The notes below the pieces were generated by a model. The model did no database searches. It saw only the letters and a list, made by a program, of their open reading frames with translations, and was not told the origin of the DNA. A program made the position numbers and the translations under genes. From positions 1-40,245 of the forward strand of contig JAYZFP010000022.1 of the NCBI GenBank assembly GCA_036336715.1: 40,245 nt of DNA. The letters are read 5' to 3'. Origin of the DNA: JABAAE01 sp036336715. Lineage in GTDB: Bacteria; Planctomycetota; Planctomycetia; Pirellulales; Pirellulaceae. Of the stretch, positions 26,201 to 32,567 are shown in pieces (the first letter of the stretch is position 1; each line of letters starts with the position of its first letter).

Positions 26201-26594
26201 TCGCTGATCCATCTTTTCGAATCATGGCCGTTGCGGGATGGATCGGACTGCCGTCTGCCTTGATCGGACGGGCGTCGTAACTGGTGACAAACAGGGGGCG
26301 GACGTTTCCCGCCCACTCAATGGTAGTCGCAAAGGTCCGGGTTTCGCCGGGAACACGATCCTCTGGCCGAAACGCGTAGGGCGTAATCTTTCGGTTTTCG
26401 AACCGACAGCCGGAAACGCCCGCCAGCACGGCCGAAGCTCCCATCAGCTGGACCCAACGCCGGCGTGTCATTCCATCGGGCGCATTCTCGGCACCTTCCG
26501 GAAATTCGCGAGTCAGGAATTCCTGGAATTCGGGGGTATCTTCAAGTTCTTCCAAACTTCGATACAAAACGTTTTGAGATTCTGCTTTGCTCAT
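23223..26594 (-). CDS. actB: Alternative complex III subunit ActB with His/Asp-rich repeat
   Basis: The ATG at 26594 overlaps the actA stop as ATGA; an ATG three codons upstream is the alternative start. The product is 1123 residues. After a short cytoplasmic lead (YRSLEELEDTPEFQEFLTRE) there is a Tat-like segment RRRWVQLMGASAVLAG ending in VSGC, a possible lipobox, which fits the lipid-anchored ActB known elsewhere. A molybdopterin-oxidoreductase-like domain without an evident cofactor site spans to about 750. A run of GHDEX repeats follows (about 754-795). A ferredoxin-like domain ends it, with CTGCSACVVAC, CHHCENAPCEQVCP, CIGTRYCGNNCP and CTYCVQR/CQDCCP clusters. ActB carries Fe-S clusters and passes electrons from quinol to ActA. 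Confidence 0.96.
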   Translation of the reverse strand: MSKAESQNVLYRSLEELEDTPEFQEFLTREFPEGAENAPDGMTRRRWVQLMGASAVLAGVSGCRFENRKITPYAFRPEDRVPGETRTFATTIEWAGNVRPLFVTSYDARPIKADGSPIHPATAMIRKDGSATRLGASDAITQACVLDLYDPDRSRGCLEKVDRDYVERSWDDFAAAAASLGFQGDGAGVVVLAEPTTSRTVSGLKKKMLSSMPAAQWFEYAPINSDNEVAGLKAAFGKSLRPHYDLSKAEVVVCLDADPLVDHPDALKIARGWSKSRVPDDAVEEHRQISRLYSVESQFTVTGANADHRWPVKSSHIAAFASSLKEKVVAANKAGKPVEVSGSAAEKRMAILANELMFGISGTGNSHGRCVVLAGASQPAAVHQLVAFINEAIGSTLVEYTEIEESSSSLQSIGQAVEAIRAGAKALLIIGGNPVYDAPADLGFESAIEGVAHKVHFSMSRNETTDRCDWHLNQAHPMEVWSDSVAYDGSHCLGQPMIAPLFDAKSTAELLSLLLGGTGEGSELVRSAFASLDDSAWSQLVHDGFVSGSAAKPVKLQGAKEPAKPSMAWGAEDDRIEVVFRTGNLYDGRLANNGWMQEVPDSVTKVTWDNPAVMNPKTAKAIGAKQNEKVKIEVGGRTIEAPVFIQPGQADNSISIAIGYGRKKVGYIGGSIEKKIDPVGVDVGPLRNSAGWNIVEDAKPDGTGSRHRLSSTQDHHVIDVTGKKAIGDRYNQLIFEGTFDHFEHFAEDHHLFSGHDEKGHDENGHDEHGHDEHGHDEHGHDEHGHDEHGHDEHHHWPGYKHLHFDNIDPIPRSWKYSEDYKWGMTIDLTRCTGCSACVVACQAENNIAVVGKDEVARGRELHWMRIDRYLSANSTYANSGRILDDPEPRVRTQPVTCHHCENAPCEQVCPVAATVHSNEGLNDMVYNRCIGTRYCGNNCPYKVRRFNYLNYSDATTFVKYPWADKLSQDDLGLKGLANNPEVTIRSRGVMEKCTYCVQRIQNGKIGAKAAGRELGSNEITTACQDCCPTEAIQFGNLADPDARVAKASGDVRSYIMLEELNIGQRTRYLAKVTNPNKDWPVFVLKDGEKAESSYGKVFEAPHHAQPAKKQDHEEEAKKEVSKA
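24220..24335. repeat. 15-bp tandem repeat coding His/Asp/Glu pentads in actB
   Basis: Nearly eight copies of a 15-bp unit (CATCATGACCGTGCT and variants) lie end to end. On the minus strand each codes HDEHG; two units at the protein's N-terminal side have K or N in place of the second His. The two copies nearest 24221 are identical and the others differ by a few bases, which points to recent expansion. The frame is kept throughout, so the repeat is coding. Confidence 0.95.
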
Positions 26595-27577
26595 CGATGA
26601 CATGTAGAACAGTTCTGTTTTGGATCAATGTTTTTAGCGGCACGCAACATGCCACCGAGGTCTTTACGCGTGGGACTGGGCAAATGCTCTTTCAGGTAGG
26701 CACTCGCCTCTTCGAGAGTGATTCGCCCGTTGTCATCCCTGTCCGCCGCAGCGGCACTGCCGATTGAGTCGACTTCACCGAAAACACGACTGGCAAACCG
26801 GTCCTGCTGCCGCTCGTCCCGGTGCGGGAAACTCTCTGCCTTTTCGGCCTCCGCCGCGTTTTTGAAGTAGGCTAATCCTTCCGGGCCGGCCAACTGGTCA
26901 AACGCCTTGGCGAATTCATCCCGGTAAATCCGGGCCATCTCTTTTTCGTCCGGATTCCAGCCCAGATTAGTCACTTCACCAACCGGCCGGATCGCTTCAT
27001 CCGGGTTTCGATGACAGTCAAGACACCATTTCATGGACAGCTTTTTTGCTTGGTAAACGACTTCCATCTTGTCGATTCGACCGTGGCACTCAACACAACT
27101 GACACCCTGTGTCACGTGGGCCGAGTGATTGAAATAGACGAAACCGGGTACTTCATGGACTCTCAACCACTCAACCGGGTTCCCGGTTTCCAGACTTGTT
27201 CGCAGGGGAGCCAACTTTTCACTCTTGAGGTGGACCGCAGCAAGAGAAGCTCCTTCCTTGACCCGGTCTTTCCCACCGTGGCAATTACCACAGGTGGCCG
27301 AGGGAGGAATGGCGGCGTGAGCTGCCTTTTCGACGGTATTGTGGCAATACCGACAATCAAGCTTTAATTTGCCCGCGTGCAGCGCGTGGCTGAAAGGGAC
27401 CGGCTGCTCCGGCATGTGCCCCACGTTGATGACGGTCGGGTGAGTCGCGAAAAAACCGATTGTTGCGACGTAACCCCCGATCAGACCAGCAGAAGCCAGT
27501 CCGAGAATCACCATCTTGTTGACCCACGCGGGAAACAGAAAATCGTTGTACTTGGGTGAACCTGCGTCAGTTGCCAT
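26591..27577 (-). CDS. actA: Alternative complex III subunit ActA, pentahaem cytochrome c with EF-hand
   Basis: 328 residues. An N-terminal membrane anchor (about 17-45) is followed by five c-haem motifs: CRYCH (75-79), CGNCH (96-100), CVECH (161-165), CLDCH (185-189) and CSTCH (323-327). The end NCSTCHR is typical of ActA. Between haem 4 and haem 5 lies an additional segment (about 228-312). It contains a complete EF-hand loop, D279, D281, N283, G284, I286, E290 (DRDDNGRITLEE). ActA takes electrons from ActB and delivers them to ActE or the oxidase on the periplasmic side. It is the first structural gene of the locus; its stop overlaps the actB start. Confidence 0.96.
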   Translation of the reverse strand: MATDAGSPKYNDFLFPAWVNKMVILGLASAGLIGGYVATIGFFATHPTVINVGHMPEQPVPFSHALHAGKLKLDCRYCHNTVEKAAHAAIPPSATCGNCHGGKDRVKEGASLAAVHLKSEKLAPLRTSLETGNPVEWLRVHEVPGFVYFNHSAHVTQGVSCVECHGRIDKMEVVYQAKKLSMKWCLDCHRNPDEAIRPVGEVTNLGWNPDEKEMARIYRDEFAKAFDQLAGPEGLAYFKNAAEAEKAESFPHRDERQQDRFASRVFGEVDSIGSAAAADRDDNGRITLEEASAYLKEHLPSPTRKDLGGMLRAAKNIDPKQNCSTCHR

Positions 27578-27817
27578 GTTTACCTAATCAAAAAGCGCTT
27601 CTTCAACGAATCCCGGGCTTTCAGGAAGATTTCGGCCGCAAAACCGGCTGGCTTGCGGACTCGAAATGGACTGGGAACCCCGAAAATACGACGGATTTGC
27701 GAAAACCGTCTCCACACTTAACCGTAAAATCTTAAATCAATGATCCCCTATCGTCGACGCGAAATACCGTCGCACTACTTTGGGGGGGTAGTAAAAACTT
27801 CTCCTGGGAAAAATTCC
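27578..27817. promoter_or_regulatory. Leader / promoter region of the ACIII-oxidase locus
   Basis: This 240-bp gap separates the response regulator from actA on the same strand. It is long enough for a promoter and contains one RegR-like inverted site (27759-27773). I could not assign -35/-10 boxes with confidence, nor a terminator after the regulator gene. Confidence 0.5.
27759..27773. promoter_or_regulatory. Candidate RegR/RegA-type binding site
   Basis: The 15-mer GCGAAATACCGTCGC matches 13 of 15 positions of the RegR box as I recall it (GNGRCRTTNNGNCGC), differing at positions 5 and 8. It lies 182 bp upstream of the actA start and 45 bp past the stop of a RegA-family regulator gene. The match is suggestive only; the consensus was set in alphaproteobacteria. 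Confidence 0.35.
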
Positions 27818-28372
27818 TCAAGGCGCCAGCTTCTTCAGTTTCCTCTGCAACGTCCGCCGGGGGATGTCCAACTGCCGGGCGGCTTCGGAGATGTTGCCCC
27901 CACAATCCTTTAAAACCCTCTGTATGTGATCCCATTCTGCCTCAGCAAGCGATTGCGGGTGCAATTCACTCCCTTGTTCCGCTTGAGGATCTACGGCCTT
28001 TTCAAAAGCGGCCAAAACCTCATCTGCGTTGGCGGGCTTGGTGACATAATTGACCGCCCCAATCTTCATGGCGTCCACCGCGTTGGCGATGCTGCCGTAG
28101 CCAGTCAGGATCACCGCATCGGTGGATGGCGATTTCTCCTTGAGGTAACGCAAAGCTTCGAGCCCACTTGTACCCGGCATTTTCAAATCCAGCACCGCCC
28201 GGTAAGGAGAGTGCTCGCTGAGCACCCGTTCCACTTCCTCGTAACTACCTGCCATCCACGTCAGGTAGCCCCGCTTTTCGAAAGCCCTCGCCATCCGGGT
28301 TCTCAGGGTCTCGTCGTCATCGACCACGAGAATGGAGAACTGAGTCGTTTTGTCATTCAAATCGGTATGCAT
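27818..28372 (-). CDS. RegA/PrrA/ActR-type response regulator
   Basis: From ATG 28372 the protein is 184 residues; a TTG 16 codons upstream is the only earlier start. The receiver domain (about 12-125) has DDDE (18-21), the phospho-acceptor D62 (VLDLKMPG), T90 and K112 (VTKPAN). The C-terminal Fis-type helix-turn-helix (about 147-182: WDHIQRVL, GNISEAARQLDIPRRTLQRK) closely follows the RegA/PrrA/ActR redox regulators, which have a short linker and no AAA domain. Such regulators answer a RegB/PrrB kinase that senses the respiratory state. No kinase gene is in the window. Its place directly upstream of the ACIII/oxidase genes suggests that it controls them. Start choice is the main uncertainty. 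Confidence 0.9.
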   Translation of the reverse strand: MHTDLNDKTTQFSILVVDDDETLRTRMARAFEKRGYLTWMAGSYEEVERVLSEHSPYRAVLDLKMPGTSGLEALRYLKEKSPSTDAVILTGYGSIANAVDAMKIGAVNYVTKPANADEVLAAFEKAVDPQAEQGSELHPQSLAEAEWDHIQRVLKDCGGNISEAARQLDIPRRTLQRKLKKLAP

Positions 28373-28471
28373 GGCCCCCAAAACGATGAAGATCCTATCG
28401 GTAATGGCCGGCCAGACCAATTACCTCAAAATTCACGACGATGCGGAAAAACCGCGATTGGGAAAAACAGC

Positions 28472-29524
28472 TTAACGGTTTGAGGGATGAATCAGAACCT
28501 TGTTGAAAAATTCTGTCTGGTCCCTCATCATTTCGAGCGCCTCGATCCCTCCACTGATCGGCACCTGGTGCGTAATCAACGGCTTGAGATTCAAAATGCC
28601 ATCACTCATCGCCTTGAGGACTGTCCGCCAGTCGTCATCGTCGCCGTGAACGGAAAAGTCAGAATTCCAGGTACCGAGGATTTCGATTTCCCTCCGCATG
28701 CACTGGGAAATCAGACTGGCCGGTAGCGTTACATCGGCATTCGGATTTCCCAACAGAACCACCCTGCCTGACCGCCGGGTCCCCTCCAGCGCGGCCAGCA
28801 TCGTTGGGGGCACTCCCGCACCCTCAATCGCCACGTGCACCCCCTGCCCCCCGGTGCAGTCATTGATGGTTTCCACCGGGCTGACCTGACGACTGTTGTA
28901 CAACTGCTCAAAACCAAGCTCCCGGGCAACCTGCAATTTTTCGTCCAGCACATCAAACAGCAGAATCTGCCCCGCGCCGGCTGCCTTGAGCCACTGGGCA
29001 GTCATCAAGCCGATCGGCCCCAATCCAAAAACGGCCACCGTATCCCCCAGGCGGACCCGTCCGCGGCGAACAGCGTGCAGCGCTACCGAAGCGGGCTCGG
29101 TCATGGCAGCTTCTTCCAGAGAGACGTTTTCAGGAACCGCGATCAGGTTCCGGAAAGGAGCCACCACGTATTCCGAAAAGGCACCATCGCTTCGCGAACC
29201 AAGGTAATCGTAGCCGTCCGACTGGGCATATTTCCCGGTTTCGCATGCGGGATGGTCGTCATTCCAGATGAGTGGAAAAACCGCGACCCGGTCACCGACC
29301 CGAAAAGGCGTCTCCCCATCGCCGATCGATTCGATCGTGCCCGCAAACTCGTGTCCACAGATGGTGGGAAAATGGTAGGTCCCTTTGACAAAGCAGCGTG
29401 GAATGTCGCTTCCACACACTCCGCAAAAACCGATCCGCACCAGAACCTGCCCCGGCCCCAACTCGGGAACCGGAACATCTTCGAGCCGAAGATCCGAAAC
29501 ACCGTGCAAAACAATTGCTTCCAT
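28472..29524 (-). CDS. Zinc-type polyol/alcohol dehydrogenase, GatD-like
   Basis: The ATG at 29524 (MEAIVLHGVSD) gives 350 residues of the medium-chain dehydrogenase family. The catalytic zinc ligands are present: Cys in GFCGVCGSD, His-Glu in CGHEFAG and Glu in MTEPASVALHA. The nucleotide-binding motif is VAVFGLGPIGLMTAQ. The overall pattern (DYLGSRSDGAFSEY) matches galactitol-1-phosphate and sorbitol dehydrogenases. Three of the four structural-zinc Cys are missing (the lobe reads WNDDHPACETGKYAQSDG). It probably oxidises a sugar alcohol or its phosphate with NAD(P). It is followed 99 bp later by the response regulator gene and preceded by the TIM-barrel/epimerase fusion gene, its likely pathway partner. 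Confidence 0.85.
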   Translation of the reverse strand: MEAIVLHGVSDLRLEDVPVPELGPGQVLVRIGFCGVCGSDIPRCFVKGTYHFPTICGHEFAGTIESIGDGETPFRVGDRVAVFPLIWNDDHPACETGKYAQSDGYDYLGSRSDGAFSEYVVAPFRNLIAVPENVSLEEAAMTEPASVALHAVRRGRVRLGDTVAVFGLGPIGLMTAQWLKAAGAGQILLFDVLDEKLQVARELGFEQLYNSRQVSPVETINDCTGGQGVHVAIEGAGVPPTMLAALEGTRRSGRVVLLGNPNADVTLPASLISQCMRREIEILGTWNSDFSVHGDDDDWRTVLKAMSDGILNLKPLITHQVPISGGIEALEMMRDQTEFFNKVLIHPSNR

Positions 29525-29652
29525 TTCCCATCTTCCCAATAAATCTATTCGTCAGGATTTTTGCGTTTTCGATATTTTTGCGTCTTTGGAGTTTTCGCGT
29601 CTCAGGATGGCCAGCAGAGGCCAACCGCCCTTTACGGATCCGGCAGCGTCCT

Positions 29653-31347
29653 TCAAACGGTCAGCGAATTGCCCTGGTCGATGCACTGCAGGATCCGCTT
29701 CATGTTTTCTTCGCGGGAGCCTTCCCGGTGAAAAATGCTGCTGGTCCCGGCCACCAGGTTCGCAGCTCCCGCTGAAACCATGGCCGGGATATTGGCAAAA
29801 CTGACATTTCCATCGACCTGGATCGGCATCGACTCCAACCCCAACTGGTCCAGCCGGGCCCGGCAATCCCGTATTTTCCGGATCGACGCAGGTGTCATTT
29901 TCTGCCCTGCGTAGCCGGGATTCACCGTCATGATCAGCACGTAATCGATCCGCTCCATCACGTAGTCGATCACATCCAGTGGTGTGGAGGGGTTGAGAGC
30001 AAGACCAGCACGGGCACCCGTGTCCCGAATCCGGCTCAGCGTTCGATCAAGGTGCAGAGCTGATTCGAAATGCACTGATATCTGGTGGACCGACCAGTCT
30101 TTCATTTCCTCAACAAAAAAATCATTGTCATCCACCATCAGGTGAACATCGACCGGCAGGTTGGTTGATCGACAGGTCTGTTCAAGGATCCCGAGCCCCA
30201 TCGCCATGTTGGGAACAAACTTGCCGTCCATGATATCCATATGCAGCATATCGCAGCCGAGTGCCTCGACGGCCGCCAGTTCCGCGGCAAAATTCAATTG
30301 ATCGGCACACATCATGGAAGGAGCAATCTCAACAGCACGTGAGACTGCCGGAGACTCGGCCGAATCTGGCGGCAGAGACACATGGACGGTCGACCCACCC
30401 CCTTCCGCGCCGCTGGAATCGCCGGACAACCAGGCGGTTTTCAAATGCTCAAACGAATCCCGCAACAGCGACTCCAGGTGGTGGTCACTGTAGTCCCGCC
30501 CCAGCTTGGGGCCTCCAATCTCGAGGTAGCCGGTCATCCGGTCGACCGGAAGCTTCTCGGCATTGGCAAACAGACGGTCCCGAAACGAAGCCACTTCTAT
30601 AATCCCTTTTTCACGTTCCGCCTGGTTGAATCCAAAGGTGGAATCGTACCGGGCATCCGTGTTTTTCAGGTGCACCTCGTACAACCAGGGCAAGGTTGCC
30701 TCAAAAAGTTCAAAATGGTCGTACACCACGTTTCCTTCGCGGTCCACGTAACCATGTGCAATATCGGAACAGTAGCCCACCCGAGCCGTGCCGTCCGCAT
30801 TTGCCTCGTGGTAATCGGTCAGTTCCCGCCCCAGGTCCGCACATTCCTCCGGAAGGGTCGGGGGCTCCGCAAGACAACTCATCGGTTCGATCGTCAGCCA
30901 GTCGACCCCCTTTTCCTTTGCAAAATGAAGCAGTTCCTTCATGTGATTGGTGTAACAGCGGATTCCCGCCGCTTTATGATCCATGCGGTCCCTCATCACC
31001 GCCCCTGGATTGGAGCCCACGCTCCTGGCCCCGAGAATGCCGCCGACTTCGATGTAGCGTTCGAAATTTTTCCGCGCCACGTCGACGTAACCCGGTTCCT
31101 CGCGAAAAAACCCACCCAGCTCCCGGTGGGCGGTAAAGGTACTCTGAATCAGCAGGCCCCGCTGCTCGGCCTGCTCGCGCAACTGGTGAAAGAACTCGTC
31201 GGGCAATTGGTAAAGCTCGAAATGTGTCCCGATCTGGACGTAGCGGACACCGACCTCCGCAAGCAGATCAAACAGCCAGGGATGGGAATAGCGGTACTCG
31301 ATCGGGTCGGTTTTGACTCCCAGCTCGAGCTGGAGTTCGTTGGGCAT
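29653..31347 (-). CDS. Fusion: xylose-isomerase-like TIM barrel + ribulose-phosphate 3-epimerase
   Basis: 564 residues. The N-terminal half (about 5-305) is a sugar isomerase/epimerase TIM barrel. Its metal-ligand candidates E153 (TIEPM), D195 (CSDIAH), H226 (EVHLK) and E276 (LEIGG) match the pattern of tagatose 3-epimerase-like enzymes. A Gly/Ser/Pro linker follows (about 308-338). The C-terminal half (about 339-564) is a ribulose-phosphate 3-epimerase, with IAPSMMCAD, H369 and D371 (LHMDIMDGKFVPN), H402 (DVHLMV), VNPGYAGQKM and D512 (VDGN). The last parts also resemble allulose-6-phosphate epimerase. Both halves retain catalytic residues, so two activities are expected, perhaps on consecutive steps. 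The gene lies upstream of a polyol dehydrogenase gene on the same strand, 128 bp apart. Confidence 0.88.
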   Translation of the reverse strand: MPNELQLELGVKTDPIEYRYSHPWLFDLLAEVGVRYVQIGTHFELYQLPDEFFHQLREQAEQRGLLIQSTFTAHRELGGFFREEPGYVDVARKNFERYIEVGGILGARSVGSNPGAVMRDRMDHKAAGIRCYTNHMKELLHFAKEKGVDWLTIEPMSCLAEPPTLPEECADLGRELTDYHEANADGTARVGYCSDIAHGYVDREGNVVYDHFELFEATLPWLYEVHLKNTDARYDSTFGFNQAEREKGIIEVASFRDRLFANAEKLPVDRMTGYLEIGGPKLGRDYSDHHLESLLRDSFEHLKTAWLSGDSSGAEGGGSTVHVSLPPDSAESPAVSRAVEIAPSMMCADQLNFAAELAAVEALGCDMLHMDIMDGKFVPNMAMGLGILEQTCRSTNLPVDVHLMVDDNDFFVEEMKDWSVHQISVHFESALHLDRTLSRIRDTGARAGLALNPSTPLDVIDYVMERIDYVLIMTVNPGYAGQKMTPASIRKIRDCRARLDQLGLESMPIQVDGNVSFANIPAMVSAGAANLVAGTSSIFHREGSREENMKRILQCIDQGNSLTV

Positions 31348-31721
31348 GGAGGTCTCTCTAACGGGCGGACAGGGACTGGATCCAATTTAGCCGTTTTGCA
31401 GGCTTTATCGAATGGTCCATCCTGCCGATTGTCAACTTTTCGGCTTGGAAACTGAAGACAACCGCTGTTCGCCGGTTTCTCCATCCCCACCACCGGTTTA
31501 GTGAAGCCGAATCTTGCCTAAGCCAATCCAGGAGCCAACCATCCAGCCCTTTGCGGTGACCGAAGCCGAAGACATTCCAGCAGGACATCGGCGATTGAGA
31601 CCAGCAGCCGCCGGTTCCATTCTCCCAAACCGGCGATGTAAAAAATCGGAACGCCGCTTCTTGGCCCTCTCCCGATTCTCATTTAAACTGCCGTGTCGCT
31701 CATTTTTCCGGTTCTTTTTCA
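31348..31721. promoter_or_regulatory. Divergent promoter region, epimerase fusion / tyrA
   Basis: These 374 bp separate two genes transcribed away from each other, so both promoters should be here. The open frames inside have no recognisable domain or ribosome site. I could not place promoter boxes or operators with confidence. Confidence 0.45.
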
Positions 31722-32567
31722 ATGCCTATCTTCAGCCGTGTACTCATCGTCGGTACAGGATTCATGGGAAATGCACTGGCCAATGCGCTTTTCCATAATC
31801 GTGTGGTGGGCGAAATCTGTGCCGTGGAGCCGAATGAGGCATTTCGCAGGACAGCGGAGGAAACCAGGTGCTACACCGAGATCCGTGAGTCCATTGAAAA
31901 AATCGAACCGTCACCGGAACTGGCGGTTGTCTGCTCACCTGTCGAGACGGTCGCGCCGCTGGCCTGCCAACTCCTGGAGTTGTTTCCCGCCGCCCTGGTA
32001 ACCGATATTGCCAGTGTCAAGCAGATGGTGGTTGACCAGGTACAACAGCACGCCGGAGAGAATGTCTCCCGGTTCATTGGCGGACACCCAATCACCGGCA
32101 GCGACCGCAGCGGCCCGATTCAACCCCCAAAATCCATCTTTACCGACCGGTCGTTCGTGATCACACCCCAGGACTACCACGACGAAGTGGCCATCCGTTC
32201 GATCGAGGGTCTTTGGGATGCCCTGGGCAGCCACGTTTTCAGGCTGACACCACTCGACCATGACCGTCTGCTGGGGATGACCAGCCACATGCCCCACGCA
32301 GTGGCGTCCGCACTTTCGGCGGCACTTGATCCCGAAGAACTTGAATTCTGCGGTACCGGAATCCGGGACACGATCCGGATCGCCAAAAGCAACCCGCTTT
32401 TGTGGAAACAGATTTTTGTTCACAATCGGGAATCCGTGCTGCAGGCCATCGGTCGCTTCCAGCAGGTCTTTGATGATCTCCGCAACTCACTCGAATCCGG
32501 TTCCATCGAGGAACTGGTTTCCATTCTGGAAAAAGGACAAAAGAATCGAGATGCTTTGGGAAATTGA
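31722..32567 (+). CDS. tyrA: Prephenate/arogenate dehydrogenase
   Basis: 281 residues. An NAD(P)-binding Rossmann motif opens the protein (VLIVGTGFMGNALANAL). The TyrA landmarks VCSPVE, VTDIASVK, the catalytic His in GGHPITGSDRSGP, MTSHMPHAVASALS and GTGIRDTIRIAKSNPLLW are all present. It converts prephenate or arogenate to hydroxyphenylpyruvate or tyrosine, the tyrosine branch of the aromatic pathway. There is no fused chorismate mutase or ACT domain. Its last 17 bp overlap the start of purL, so the two are probably coupled in translation although the pathways differ. Confidence 0.93.
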   Translation: MPIFSRVLIVGTGFMGNALANALFHNRVVGEICAVEPNEAFRRTAEETRCYTEIRESIEKIEPSPELAVVCSPVETVAPLACQLLELFPAALVTDIASVKQMVVDQVQQHAGENVSRFIGGHPITGSDRSGPIQPPKSIFTDRSFVITPQDYHDEVAIRSIEGLWDALGSHVFRLTPLDHDRLLGMTSHMPHAVASALSAALDPEELEFCGTGIRDTIRIAKSNPLLWKQIFVHNRESVLQAIGRFQQVFDDLRNSLESGSIEELVSILEKGQKNRDALGN

